From NCBI GenBank assembly GCA_025504975.1, contig JANUWI010000016.1, positions 186,001-250,000 of the forward strand: a stretch of DNA of 64,000 bases, written 5' to 3'. The notes under the pieces are model-generated. The model searched no databases. It was not told the origin of the DNA and worked only from the letters and a program-made list of their open reading frames with translations. Within the stretch, counting starts at the first letter, position 1. Each line of letters starts with the position of its first letter. The DNA is from Plenodomus lindquistii (taxonomy: Eukaryota > Ascomycota > Dothideomycetes > Pleosporales > Leptosphaeriaceae). Of this stretch, positions 23,540 through 34,118 are shown piece by piece. The translations under genes were made by a program, and so were the position numbers.

Positions 23540-24541
23540 CTACTCCTTCACCTCACCTCTCCCCTCCGCCTTGACATACCCCTCAGGATACCACACCATA
23601 ATCACATCCTCCAATCCTCCAATCTCTCCTGTGCTCAACACCTCAAACCCACTCTTCTCATACAACCTCCTCGCCGGAACACTCGACTCCAACACCATCG
23701 GCACACCCTTCCCGTCACCAAGTCCAACATCTTCACGCGCCAACTTCTGCCCCTGTGCCACGAGCATGGCGCCCACGCCGCGGCGCTGGAATCTCGGACT
23801 GATGGCGAGGACAGAGATGTGCCAGTAAGGTGCTAAGGGAGCGTAGAGGGTGGAGATGGTGCTGGTGCGGGAGGCGATGTAGGTGGATAGGCTGGTGGGA
23901 GAGATTGCGCGGTTTTGGGTTGGGAGGAGGGATGTATATGTTGAGGTGAGGGAGTGGAGGATGCGTTCAAGTTCTGTGGGTGGGGTTAGTAGGTGTTGAC
24001 GGAGCTGAGATTGTGCGGGATTATTGGGGTTTGTAGTTAATCATGCAAATGATAGCATTGCTTTTGATATTGATGATGAGATGAGTAGTAGAAGACGGGA
24101 TACGAAGACGAATGGTAGGTCTCCGATATTTAACGAAATGTCTAAAAGAGCACGACAAAGGCAGTAATACAAGTATGTGAAGAAGGCGAAATAGCAGAAA
24201 CAAGCAAAACGACTTTGTGTGTCAAAACCTCACTCACTGTTGAACCAAGTGTCCTGCATCCAAATTTTCGCGCCCTCGTCGTTTACCCCGCCAGGCTTAG
24301 TTGCTCGCTGGAAAAACGCGTACCCCATCACCTCATCATAGTCGTTGATGACTACGTATCCATGACAGCCAGGTCGGGCCAGTCGTGCGTGTAAAGTATT
24401 AATCTGGGCGCGGCGGTAGTCATCGGGGTACTGCTTCAGACCAGGGTACAGCCAATTGTATAATTCGTCTTCGTCAAACGCTTCATATGCGATGGTGGCG
24501 ATCTGTGGCAGGTCGCGGTGAATGACTGGGCGTGTATACAT
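23540..24541 (-). CDS. GNAT-family N-acetyltransferase, 245 aa
   Basis: Exons 24541-24238 and 23973-23540 join in frame across a 264-nt intron with GTGAGT donor and CACAG acceptor. GNAT enzymes transfer acetyl groups from acetyl-CoA to amines. The N-terminus reads RPVIHRDLPQIATIAYEAF, a normal GNAT helix 1. Motif A is visible as LAISPRFQRRGVGAMLV, with the acetyl-CoA-binding QxxGxG-type loop, followed by VPMVLESSVPARRLYEKSGF (motif B). The substrate is unknown. The intron is long for this genome and could hide an extra small exon. The C-terminal tail is short and charged. Confidence 0.82.
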
Positions 24542-25449
24542 TTTCAGAACTATAAGATGTCTAAATTTGGTGAAGAAAGCATGATTAAGAGTGTTGTGTA
24601 AATTGTACGAACTAGGTCAGCGATTGTTGCCTGAATCTTCCAAGTCACACTATCAGATCCTTCAGAGGTGCAACCTGCCCACTTATGGCGAAACACATGT
24701 TGAAATATGGGAACTTATGCACAAGATGTGATAACATACGTGACATTGATGAGGCCGAAGCCAACGTGGTCGTTCACATCCAGGCAAGAGCGTACGGCGA
24801 TAGAGGGTTCGGCTCAGACCCAGGTAACGAAGCAGTTACGCCCACATTTAAGCCTGCAAACATCACAACAAACATCTAACCAAGGGAACCACGCGATAAC
24901 TGTTGGTTCTCATATTCTTGAAGATCCACATCTGCAGCATTCGTTTCACTACTACTAAAGGCGAACTCGTCCCATAACAACGCATACATTCGCTAGACCG
25001 AAAGCAGCATGGCCAATTTTCGCATCTCAAACAACATCAACCACAAGCCGGTACCCTTGCAACCCCAGCACTCGACTCACTCGCCGAGCTCCTCAAGTCC
25101 AGAGTCGTATGAAGATGAGCCTATTCCTGGCGCCGGTGTGGCGACGCAGTCAGACGTCGCATCTGATATCGTCAAGTACGGCGGTGCCAGTAGGGAGGAC
25201 AACAGGAAGGAAAAGCACAAGCAGCTCGAAGAACTTCCAACACTGACTCGGACTATCGGAGCCGCAACGGTGACTTAGAAAGTCGGTGCAGCAGTGTCAA
25301 GTATATCGCTTCCAGCCGACTATACTTCGAATTTAGTATCGCTAGTCCCTCCCTCGTGGACCGGAACCCAGGCTCTGGATTCGCGGGGAGCCAACCCCGA
25401 TGGTGTACAGTCACCGAGCCGTGACCTTGATACAGACACTCCCAAGCGC
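24542..25449. other. Region upstream of the RBR ORF
   Basis: Contains an ATG-started frame from 25009 that lies in the same reading frame as the RBR ORF but is broken by TAG at 25276-25278. No other gene is supported. Confidence 0.5.
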
Positions 25450-26127
25450 ATGGCGTTTATCAAACTCGCCCTTCGAGGCCGCATTGAGGGCAACCGAACG
25501 ATCTTAGGAGAGATTCCACTATGCTCGGTCTGTCTTTGCGACCCAGAGTTTCCGATCCAAATATCCTGTGGACACCATTACTGCCGAGACTGCCTCGTCT
25601 CATTGATTGAGAATCTACCAGATTTTCCCATCCGCTGCGTGACTACGCGCTGCCAGCAATCCCTCACGCTAGAATTTCTCCAGCAGGTCCTGACATTCGA
25701 TGGATTTGAAGCCCTGCTCAAGGCCTCGCTCGCCCAATATATCAGGACCCATGCCAGAGACTTCCGCTACTGCCCAACACCGGATTGCGATCGTTTTTAT
25801 CGTACCTCATCGTCTGAGAATCCTATCATCTTCTACTGCGATCGATGTCTCTCCTCGACGTGTACAAGTTGTCACACACGTTCACACGAAGGAATAACAT
25901 GCACAGCCGCCAGTGAGGCGGAGGAGACTACGGATGGGTTCGCAGAGTGGAAGAAAGCTAACCAAGTTTTCGACTGTCCGGACTGCAAAGCTCCGATTCA
26001 GAAGAGCAGTGGTTGTGTTAATCTGAAGTGTGTGTCTTGTGAGTGTCACATCTGCTGGATTTGCAGGGAAGGATTCGACAGGAGTTCTGCGGTGTACAAG
26101 CATATAGCAGTGGATCATGCTGCATAG
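25450..26127 (+). CDS. RBR (RING-IBR-RING) E3 ubiquitin ligase ORF
   Basis: From ATG 25450 the frame codes 225 aa that is almost only the RBR module. RING1 starts CSVCLCDPEFPIQISCGHHYCRDC (Cys at about 25, 28, 40, 45, 48), the IBR contains CDRCLSSTCTSCHTRSH, and RING2 is CPDCKAPIQKSSGC... with the catalytic-type Cys at about 189. RBR ligases carry ubiquitin on this Cys before transfer. The same frame is open upstream, through Ser/Pro-rich sequence, to a TAG at 25276, beyond which it continues open to ATG 25009. So the gene either starts at 25450, has an undetected 3n intron removing the TAG, or is a broken allele. Candidate 3n introns I tried (25171-25278, 25184-25291) have poor donors. Confidence 0.7.
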   Translation: MAFIKLALRGRIEGNRTILGEIPLCSVCLCDPEFPIQISCGHHYCRDCLVSLIENLPDFPIRCVTTRCQQSLTLEFLQQVLTFDGFEALLKASLAQYIRTHARDFRYCPTPDCDRFYRTSSSENPIIFYCDRCLSSTCTSCHTRSHEGITCTAASEAEETTDGFAEWKKANQVFDCPDCKAPIQKSSGCVNLKCVSCECHICWICREGFDRSSAVYKHIAVDHAA

Positions 26128-26333
26128 GAGCTCTAGGAGGAGTCAGACATCGAAGAGTACATCGACGATGATTGACCATCGTCTTACCGCATGGAAATTC
26201 AGATCATCCAGAGTGTCAAAAGCATATTGCATCTTGTGTATTATCAGGAGGTGACGTTTTATCACAGCAACTGTACGTACCGTTATCACAGTCGTCATAC
26301 ATTGACTAGCAAATAGTATGATCATTGGGTATC

Positions 26334-26858
26334 TTATAACTTCGACTTATCGACCTGGATGGCCTCCAACCCCCTCTTTGTCTCTCCTCCCATCCCATCT
26401 TTGCCAGGTCTTCGATTCTCACGATCAACAAACACATGAATGAATTCGCCCACAGCCTTGACTTCCTCCTGTCCCTGCTCAAATACACCAATCTCATATG
26501 TCACAGAGCTTTTCCCCAGCTTATTCACCCTCAGTGCAAGATCCACAATCGCTGGAAACTCGATGGGAGCTAGGTAGTCACAGTGGGAATGGACAACCAG
26601 CCCGATTTGTGGTGATATCGGGGGATGTAGTCCACATTTTTGGATGAGATAGGTGTTTACTACGGAGTCGAAGAGGTAGTAGTAGACCGAGTTGTTCAAG
26701 TGGTGGTATTGGTCGTTGTCGCTCCTGGTGCAATGTTAGTAGGACTAAACAAGTAGCGATTGAAGTGAGCTGATGGGCGATGCATACCATCTTGTTCGAT
26801 ACTCAAGCTGGAACTTGTAGTCTGTGCGCCGACGCGCCTTCAGTGCTTCCAGCGCCAT
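26334..26858 (-). CDS. Hotdog-fold acyl-CoA thioesterase-like protein, 153 aa
   Basis: Exons 26858-26788 and 26724-26334 join in frame (63-nt intron) to give 153 aa, typical of single-domain hotdog thioesterases of the 4-hydroxybenzoyl-CoA/YbgC type. The N-terminus reads YKFQLEYRTRWSDNDQYHHL, where the conserved Asp-x-x-x-His-x-x-Asn region of this family lies across the splice site, followed by NNSVYYYLFDSVVNTYL. The substrate is not predictable; acyl-CoA hydrolysis is inference from family. No targeting peptide is obvious. It is divergent to the pseudouridine synthase about 350 bp away. Confidence 0.85.
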
Positions 26859-27210
26859 TTTGAATGTTTTCCCAACGGTACGTTTGAGAATCAGCGCAAG
26901 AAGACGCGTCGTTCCATGCGCAGGTGTAGAGGACCCGGCCTAATTCGTCGAGCCTCGGCTACTTTTTGGGGGACCTTCCCCACATCATCAGCGTCACGCT
27001 CCCTTCGAATATGCAATACCACAGAATGATCCATCGATGGATACGAGCATCAGCTCTTCTTCTCTGAGATAGCATGATGGGTTCAAGACTGATTTTTGAG
27101 TTGCCTCCGTGACGTTGACAAAAATCGCGTGCTGCTCGAGTTCGCGACGCGACTGGCCGTCACCCCGCCAGGAAAAAAAATGGTAAGCTGCACGTTGAAG
27201 ACACCATAAA

Positions 27211-28698
27211 GTGCACCCCGCAGTTCTGGCTCCCTCTCCACGTATCCTCGCATATCTAGCAGCGAAAGGGCGCCTGCCCGTTCCCAAGATATCCATGGCC
27301 CTTGTGCCTTCGTCGCCCCGCGACAAATACCCTCCGCTGCCCGGCGACACTTTTCCATGGAAAGAGCCACCGCCAGTAGTCATCACACCGTGTGATCCAT
27401 GGCCACCGCCATACTACCTCGAAGATGGGTTGAGAAAAGTGACGCCGTATCACTTTACCTACAACACATTTTGTAAGCAAAGATGGCGCGGCAGGGAGAT
27501 TCTGGATATTTTTGCGAGCGAGTTTCGCGATCGGCCAACAGCATACTACGAGGAGGCCATAAAAGACGGGCGCGTGGTCGTCAATGGCAAACCAGTGCCG
27601 AGCACCTCTACGATTATCAAGAACGGCGATGTCATCTCCCACACTTTGCACCGACACGAACCGCCCTGCACTGCAGCGCCGATTGGCATCGTCCACGAGG
27701 ATGACGACCTTATAGTCATCAACAAGCCCGCGGGCATGCCAGTACATCCTGCGGGTCGCTACAACTTCAACTCGATCATTGAGATCATGCGCGCGGATCG
27801 TGGCTATAGCTGGAACCCTTTGCCTTGCAATCGGCTGGATAGATTGACAAGCGGGATCATGTTCATTGGCAAACACAAACAGGCTGCAGAGGATATGAGC
27901 GCACAGATACGAGGGCGCACGGTCAAGAAAGAGTACATCACCCGTGTGGTGGGCGAGTTCCCGGAGGGTGAGGTTGTCTGCGAGAAGCCGATTCTTCAAA
28001 TCAGTCCAAAACTCGGGCTCAATCGCGTGCGCGCTGATGGCAAGGAGGCCTTTACCGTCTTCAAACGTCTGGCATACTATCCGCCCAAAGGCGAGGATAC
28101 GGCGCAGGATGATACTAGTACTGACGAGACTAGTCCTGACGGGCAGCCATGGAAACGCTTGCGAGGGTACTCTATCGTACGTTGCTTCCCCGTCACAGGG
28201 CGAACACATCAGCTTCGAGTTCATCTTCAATTCTTGGGCCATCCCATATCAAACGACCCCATCTACGCCAACCAGCGTGTCTTTGGACCATCCCTTGGAC
28301 GCGGACAGACCGAGGCAGAAAACGACGAAGACATCATGGCTCGCCTTGGTCGCATGGGTAAGGAAGAAGTCGCCGACGCCGTCGCATACCACGATGAAAT
28401 GGTCGACGCGTACAACAAGAAGAAGGCGGAGCGCATGACGGGCGAGAAATGCAAGATCTGCGACACGGATTTGTATTCTGATCCAGGCGCACACGAACTG
28501 GGCATATACCTGCACGCGCGCAGGTATCGCTGTGAAGAAGGCAAATGGGACTATCAGACTGGCTTGCCTGACTGGGCACTACCACCGCCGGGCTATGAAG
28601 GGCCTACAGAGGGTACTGCAGAAACTGATCCATTGGCGGTTGACCTGGGGAAGCTGGGAATCGACGATGTGCCGAGCGAAGCCAAGCAAGAAGCATAG
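27211..28698 (+). CDS. RluA-family RNA pseudouridine synthase (Pus9/Rib2-like), 495 aa
   Basis: A single exon. Enzymes of this type convert uridine to pseudouridine; the fungal Pus8/Pus9 group acts on tRNA position 32. An S4-like RNA-binding segment (ILDIFASEFRDRPTAYY...GRVVVNGKPV) precedes the catalytic domain, which has VINKPAGMPVHPAGRYN and the active-site RLDRLTSG motif with its catalytic Asp, then RGRTVKKEYI and GRTHQLRVHLQFLGHPISND. The C-terminal 120 residues are an extension containing CKIC and a DPGAHELGIYLHARRY block, expected in the fungal group. ATG 27211 and ATG 27295 are both possible; the latter has a better context (CCATGGCC) and would give 467 aa. Confidence 0.9.
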   Translation: MHPAVLAPSPRILAYLAAKGRLPVPKISMALVPSSPRDKYPPLPGDTFPWKEPPPVVITPCDPWPPPYYLEDGLRKVTPYHFTYNTFCKQRWRGREILDIFASEFRDRPTAYYEEAIKDGRVVVNGKPVPSTSTIIKNGDVISHTLHRHEPPCTAAPIGIVHEDDDLIVINKPAGMPVHPAGRYNFNSIIEIMRADRGYSWNPLPCNRLDRLTSGIMFIGKHKQAAEDMSAQIRGRTVKKEYITRVVGEFPEGEVVCEKPILQISPKLGLNRVRADGKEAFTVFKRLAYYPPKGEDTAQDDTSTDETSPDGQPWKRLRGYSIVRCFPVTGRTHQLRVHLQFLGHPISNDPIYANQRVFGPSLGRGQTEAENDEDIMARLGRMGKEEVADAVAYHDEMVDAYNKKKAERMTGEKCKICDTDLYSDPGAHELGIYLHARRYRCEEGKWDYQTGLPDWALPPPGYEGPTEGTAETDPLAVDLGKLGIDDVPSEAKQEA

Positions 28699-29895
28699 CT
28701 AGCACACTATTGATAGGTGCTTGAGATTGAGGTTGAAACAAACTACTCTGTGATACCATTAAATGAAACCTTGATGATATGACTTGGAAAAGTAAACTGA
28801 ACCTTGGACATGACGCTTGACGACCGCACTGTGAAGCTCATGTTGGTCTCTAGCTGGGGCAAGTCGTCAAAAATTCATGTATACCACCTTTGAAATTGTA
28901 TTGCGAGATTTGACCCAATTCCCTGTGCAAGCACATGAGGCTAAGACAAGCGGCTGTCCAACAAATACCACAAGATTTGGCACGGCGCCCTGCGTGGCTA
29001 GCCCATCCCAACGTGCGCTACAACAAGACATAAGCCTGGGCGGTGGACTTGGTGTTTGCCCAGCTCCCTAGCTGCCGGTTGCAAGTGGCGGGCGCGGCGG
29101 GGACGTTGAAGATAGCGGCATGCCAGCGTGGAGACATCAACACAAGCACACGTCAGCACATTCGAGTCTGACCTCCCCCTACCTACTCTGCCAACACCAC
29201 TTCTTTTTTCCCACAACGCCTTCGCTCATCTTAAGTAATCTGCAATGGCGATGTGGTGATGCAGAATCGAGGCACGGCAGAATGATCCCGGTGACGCGCG
29301 CAATTTGCACCCGTGTCTGGGATGTTGATTGGGTTTCCTGTTGGAGTCTTCGATAACGGCTAGCTGGGGCCACTGGCCAGCCACCACGGCGAGATGAGGC
29401 TGGACTTGAACTTACATAACACTGCTTGTTGCTGTGAAACAGGTGTAGTGAGCCAATTAGCAATGAGGAGTGAAACCGCGCAGTCCATTGATTGGTACAT
29501 TTACAATCTCAACGCTGGTACGCCGCACAACGCAGGGGCTCGAGGGCGCCCCGGTGTGGCCCCGATCTGCAGGTACGAGCCTGCCTTGCTTTGCTAGCAC
29601 AGCTTTCCCAATGTGGAGGGCGCGGTAACCAAGAAATTTGGGGGGACGCGCATGGCACCAGGCACATGCATGCCAACCTCTCTCGATCCTGCCCCCGTCC
29701 GTTGCTGTCTTTTGTGTTTCTGCATTCCAGCATATTTTCCCTTCCCCCACCGTGTTTCTGCAGTCTTGACGCCAATCATCTTACGCTTTCTGCACGCCGT
29801 TGTTGATAGCATAGTATTCCTTTTGTGTGCATATATCGCCAGCATTGGGTTTTGGCGCCGGTCCATAACGTACAGACAATTAATACGCCATCACG
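28699..29895. other. 1.2-kb intergenic upstream of a wall-protein gene
   Basis: No gene, tRNA or repeat is supported. The segment just before 29896 has CT-rich tracts common in promoters of highly expressed fungal genes. Confidence 0.45.
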
Positions 29896-30768
29896 ATGCG
29901 CGTCGCAGGCTTCTTGGCTCCGCTTCTCTTCGCGGCCACGAGTGTCGCTCAGGCTGTTGAGGAGGGCATTGCGCCGTCGTCTGGCCCCCCAGATGGCTGC
30001 GAGACCACTGTCGAGGGAAGCTTCATGATCGGCACCCTCGAGAACCCGTCACTGAGGAAGCGGGAGACTGCACAGGAGGTATGTAACCTTCCACAACTCC
30101 ACTCGATGCACCTGCTGACATGGGTATAGGCTGCCGACGGCGACCTCCTCTGCACACTCAAGGATGGCATCCTCCACGACCAGTACAAGAGGACAGGCTC
30201 TATTGTTGCGAATCGCCAGTTCCAGTTCGACGGCCCCCCACAAGCTGGCGCTATCTACACTGGCGGCTTCTCGGTTTGCAGCAACGGCTCGCTGGCCATA
30301 GGCGGCTCGACGCGCTGGTGGAGGTGCATGAGCGGTGCGTTTGGCAACCTGTACGATGAGTACATCGGCGGGCAGTGTCATGAGATCAGGATTCAAACTA
30401 TCGGCGGTGAGACTTCGTCTTCGTCGAGCGTAGCTTCATCCACATCGACTTCCGCTGCAAGCTCTGCGGCCTCGGGATCGAGGTCGGCCTCTGCCACGGG
30501 ATCAGCCAGTCAGACAGGTAGCCTCTCGTTGATCTCTAGGACCGCGTCTGGCTCTGCTACACCGAGCTCATTTTCTACTGCTTCCGAATTCTCGCCCAGC
30601 AGCGCCTCCGCCTCCGCGACCGGAAGCGGAAGCTCCCCATCAGCAACCACCTCTGGAACGGGAGCAGCAGCAGCACCTCCTGCCGAAGGCGTTGCCTCAT
30701 CTCTCTACATGGCGGGAGCCACCTTTGGAGCCACTATGATCTTCATTGGCGCCACCCTTATCCTCTAA
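29896..30768 (+). CDS. Secreted PIR-like cell-wall protein with Ser/Thr-rich tail and GPI-type C-terminus
   Basis: Exons 29896-30078 and 30130-30768 (51-nt intron) give 273 aa. A signal peptide covers residues 1-19 (MRVAGFLAPLLFAATSVAQA). A Kex2-type LRKR site is at about 54. Residues 63-150 match the Cys-rich terminal domain of PIR wall proteins (CTLKDGILHDQYKRTGSIV, NRQFQFDGPPQAGAIYTGGF, FSVCSNGSLAIGGS) with four cysteines. A Ser/Thr-rich, probably O-glycosylated stretch of about 100 residues follows, then a hydrophobic C-terminal tail (ASSLYMAGATFGATMIFIGA) preceded by small residues, as for GPI attachment. Classical yeast PIR proteins have this domain at the C-terminus and no GPI signal. 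Confidence 0.87.
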
Positions 30769-31183
30769 GCGATCCAGGGCACACCACTTGGTCCATAACC
30801 CAGCCTCGCTTCTGGACAATAATTCGACCATTTGTTCATAAAGGCGGCTTCCTATTCTCCATCATTACTGCGCTGCCATCTGTACAGCAGTTTGCATCAG
30901 AGCAGATATGACTCTACGATACACGATTCAGGGAGAGACTTTGCATTGTTTGGCACGGCGCTTTACTTCACATACGCGTTACTTGACTTGTTGGCGTTTA
31001 TTAGCCTTGAGGAGACGTGGACATTCTTATCATCTTCTGAGAGCGCTTGCGGATACCATTTCAGAATCACGCCTGTACACATGCAGGATAATGATAATAC
31101 TTTTTGAGAGTTTGGCTTGTTGACAATGTGAAGTTTGTGTATTCGCTGATGGTAATGATGATAGTGACACTGCTGATATATCC
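30769..31183. other. Intergenic, convergent 3' flanks
   Basis: The wall-protein and F-box genes converge here. I see nothing else. Confidence 0.5.
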
Positions 31184-32665
31184 TCAAAACTCACTGTCCA
31201 ACTCCTCAAAACTATCCTCTGGCAACGCCAACGCCAAATTCGACGAAGTCAACAACATCATCATCTGACTCAACACATGTCTCTGCGCCTTCCACTTCCC
31301 CACCAACCCCTTCACCTCCCCCAACACATCCTCCCCCCACGCCACCGGATTCCTCGAAACCATCTTTCTCTGCAAAACAGGCGCACTCCACACCACCTCG
31401 GGCATTTTCAAATGGCCCTTAAACTCTCTAAACGCGCTCTCCAATTCCTCAACCTCTTCCTGCATACTCTCATAATCCAGTGCAAGTTGGTGCAAATACG
31501 CGATTTGCAGCGGTGACAGCGCTGCTTCGCGGCGGAGCAGGAGGAGCACGGATGTAGCTTCGTTTTCGACGGGTTCGAGCGGGGCGGTGTGGTTAGCGCT
31601 GGGAATGCCGAAGAGAGGGGGGAGTAAGCGCAGAGACCATTTTATGTGCCGGTGGACTTTGTTGGCGTCGTCGAGGCTGGCGAGGAGCCGTTTGCGGCGG
31701 GTGGAGCGGAGACAGTCTTCTGTGAGGGTGTAGGTGAAGGGGGAAGATTGTTTCTGTGGGTGGGTGTGAGTGTTGTGTGAGTGAGTTGGGGAGGGTTGGG
31801 TTGGGGAGGGTTGGGTTGGGGAAGTGTGGTGGTGGAAGTTGAGCGTGAGTTTTACCTTTTCCATTAATCGCCGGAGTCCTGTCTCCGTTTTGAGAAAATC
31901 AAAGAGGAGATTTCGCCATGAGATTCGCAGTTTGCCTTCGGATGTGCTGGTGCCGAATGTAAATTGTGTTTTTTCGTCGTCGTCGTCGTCGTCGTCACGT
32001 GGAAACGCAAGATCGAGGACTGCATGGTCGAGACGCATACACCATCGCAGTGCCCCGAAGCCTTGGGTTCCACCAATATGCTCTAATTTCTGCAACGTGT
32101 TGAACCATAGTATCCTAGCCTCTCGCGAATTCTCAGCAGAGCCTGGGATATCATTTACAGCTTTCCATTTTTGGCACCACGTGCGGTCAACTTGGAAAAT
32201 AGCGTATTTGCTATTCCAGACGGATGACGATTTCTCATCACTACTGCTGTCTTGTTCAACATGCGAAAACTGCGCACGCATCAGGTGCAAATCATCGTAC
32301 TGCTCGTCTGTCAATGCGCGCATGGTCCGCGCTTCTCGGGAGCCCAGATACCCTATTAGCTCTGTCCTGCGCAGGTGATGGTACAAAACTCGGCCATCGA
32401 TTGCGTCGCGGAAGCCGCGGCACACGAGGCGCCAGTCGAGGATGTAGTCCACTGGTACATATTCGAGAATTTCTAAGAGGAGTTCTGCGGGGAGTTGGGC
32501 GATTGTAGAGGGTTGTGATAGTTGGCTTGAGTCGATGGAGTCGATGAGTGCAGCTATATCGTCTGAGTTGAAACCGAGTTTTATGTGTCGGGCGAGATAT
32601 GGTGGGAGTCGTGCATCGCTACTGTTAAGATTGGATGTTGTTGCATGGTGTTGTTGCATAGTCAT
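31184..32665 (-). CDS. F-box protein, about 459 aa after splicing
   Basis: The frame from ATG 32665 is open to 31184 (493 codons), but 31855-31754 has a GTAAAA donor, a CCCACAG acceptor and an exact 34-codon length, so exons 32665-31856 and 31753-31184 (459 aa) are more likely; the removed part is a Pro/Thr/Ser/His low-complexity stretch. F-box proteins bring substrates to SCF ligases through Skp1. The F-box is at about residues 52-95 (IAQLPAELLLEILEYVPVDYILDWRLVCRGFRDA). The rest is helical without a recognised substrate domain, with an Asp-rich run from a GTC triplet repeat. The ATG sits in a repeat-rich start region (HHATPMTMQQHHATT). Confidence 0.8.
   Translation of the reverse strand: MTMQQHHATTSNLNSSDARLPPYLARHIKLGFNSDDIAALIDSIDSSQLSQPSTIAQLPAELLLEILEYVPVDYILDWRLVCRGFRDAIDGRVLYHHLRRTELIGYLGSREARTMRALTDEQYDDLHLMRAQFSHVEQDSSSDEKSSSVWNSKYAIFQVDRTWCQKWKAVNDIPGSAENSREARILWFNTLQKLEHIGGTQGFGALRWCMRLDHAVLDLAFPRDDDDDDDEKTQFTFGTSTSEGKLRISWRNLLFDFLKTETGLRRLMEKVKLTLNFHHHTSPTQPSPTQPSPTHSHNTHTHPQKQSSPFTYTLTEDCLRSTRRKRLLASLDDANKVHRHIKWSLRLLPPLFGIPSANHTAPLEPVENEATSVLLLLRREAALSPLQIAYLHQLALDYESMQEEVEELESAFREFKGHLKMPEVVWSAPVLQRKMVSRNPVAWGEDVLGEVKGLVGKWKAQRHVLSQMMMLLTSSNLALALPEDSFEELDSEF
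31785..31822 (+). repeat. 15-bp minisatellite with a G-quadruplex-type pattern, inside the F-box intron
   Basis: The unit GGGTTGGGGAGGGTT repeats about 2.5 times on the plus strand. It offers several runs of three or four G separated by two or three bases, the classic G4 pattern. It lies wholly within the proposed 102-nt intron of the minus-strand F-box gene. Confidence 0.7.
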
Positions 32666-33071
32666 TGGTGTTGCATGGTGTTGCAAGGTGGAGACGTGGG
32701 GTGCGATGACTAGTTAGTTTGTGTTCGTCGGACAAGTGGGGAAACAACACCAATTCTCGAGACGTTGTCAGCTGGAAACAACGTGTAGGCACGTGATGCT
32801 TCGCACTCACCCGTCAGCCTCGCCTTTGCTCAAACAACGCCTAGGGCTGTACCAGGCTGCTACGCCTGAAGACTTGGCTTACGCAGAGGTCACGGCTGAT
32901 AGAGACCAGGCTCTTCCGAGTATAGGCCGTATACGACTCTAACCCCTTTAAAATTCCAAGGCAACCTCGAGGACACATGCTGCGTTGTTCAGTCACCAAC
33001 ATCACACCTAGGCGGCTACGCACGCACCGTATACACTTCCAAACTCTTGAAAACCCAGCAAATACCCCGTC
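32666..33071. other. Shared upstream region of two divergent F-box-type genes
   Basis: The first part (about 32638-32690) is an imperfect GGTGTTGCAT-type tandem repeat that extends into the start of the F-box gene. No gene is supported between. Confidence 0.45.
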
Positions 33072-33935
33072 ATGTCGCCACTAGTGAGTTTATTTCAGAT
33101 TCTCCAAATCCGGCGCTTACCTTGATAGCCTCAGATATCGACAGAGCAGATCCAGTCATACAAGGCCATAGATTCACAATTGAGCTTTTTGGATCTCCCT
33201 CGCGAGCTCAGGGACATTGTGTATGACTACACTTTCCGTGTTGAAGGCGCCATATTTGTCTATTCATCCGACCCATACTTTGTGTACACAGCTGCAAAAG
33301 CCATGGTAGTGCGCCATGGCGACAAGGGACCAGCAGAACCCACGCCCTTGGGAAAAGCTATTCCTGTAGCGCTATTGAGGTCCTGCAAACAACTTCATGC
33401 AGAATGCAGCCCAGTGCTCTACGGAGCAAACGTCTTCCGCATATGGTCTTTGGGCGAAGAAATTTTGAGCCTGGCATATCGTAAGCTAGTGCGTCATGTC
33501 ATTCTCACAGCCGAAGTCGATCCCCGGATCTTTGGGTCCGATCTCGAAGACGTGGGCCACGCGTGGAGAAAACGGTTCTGGCCTTCTGTCATGAAGAGTG
33601 GCAAGCTCACGGCAGAGCGCTTTCCAAGGCTCGAATCCATGTCTCTGGCTTTGAAGCCGCCTCCGTGGCGTAGGGCCCCGTGGAGGTTTGCGTTCTTTTC
33701 GTCGAGGAATATGGGAAGAGAACAGCGCATCGCGCTTGCTGCTGAGTGGCTGCAGCCTTTGTGTCCGTGGGACGATGAGCGGGTGCGCGACTGTCTGCAA
33801 ATATCACTTGCCCCCAAAGTCGCTATCCAGCGAGATGGTTCGCATTTCGCTTTTGAACCAGATGAGGAGGAGCAGGATGATTGGGATCATGAAGGGTTCG
33901 CCGATGCTTTTTTGTTGATGAAGAGTATGGGGTAG
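33072..33935 (+). CDS. F-box/2EXR-like protein, 270 aa
   Basis: Exon 33072-33083 (four codons, MSPL) joins 33135-33935 across a 51-nt intron with GTGAGT donor and CTCAG acceptor. The frame is open in the second exon without any ATG before residue 50, which is why the mini first exon is needed. The segment FLDLPRELRDIVYDYTFRVEG at about 20-40 is the start motif of many fungal 2EXR/F-box-like proteins. LLRSCKQLHAECSPVLYGANVFR follows, also typical of this group. The C-terminus is acidic. The function is unknown; a substrate-receptor role is only inferred. Confidence 0.78.
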
Positions 33936-34118
33936 TTGCAACTTCCCGTATTGGCAACTGCCCTTCAGCAAGCTGGGATCACGTTCTAAGGGGGTGACTG
34001 TCCAGCGTTGCGCCTGACCTCCCACTGAGAGCTCCTAAGACCTCGACACATTCACGCTGCCACCAACGTTATCATTTACGCAGTCCAACTATCGTTACCA
34101 AAAAAAAAGCTCATCACA

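Noticed and set aside
28755..28820. C/D-box-like snoRNA pattern (TGATGAT ... CTGA)
   Set aside because: No terminal stem or clear guide region; such words occur by chance.
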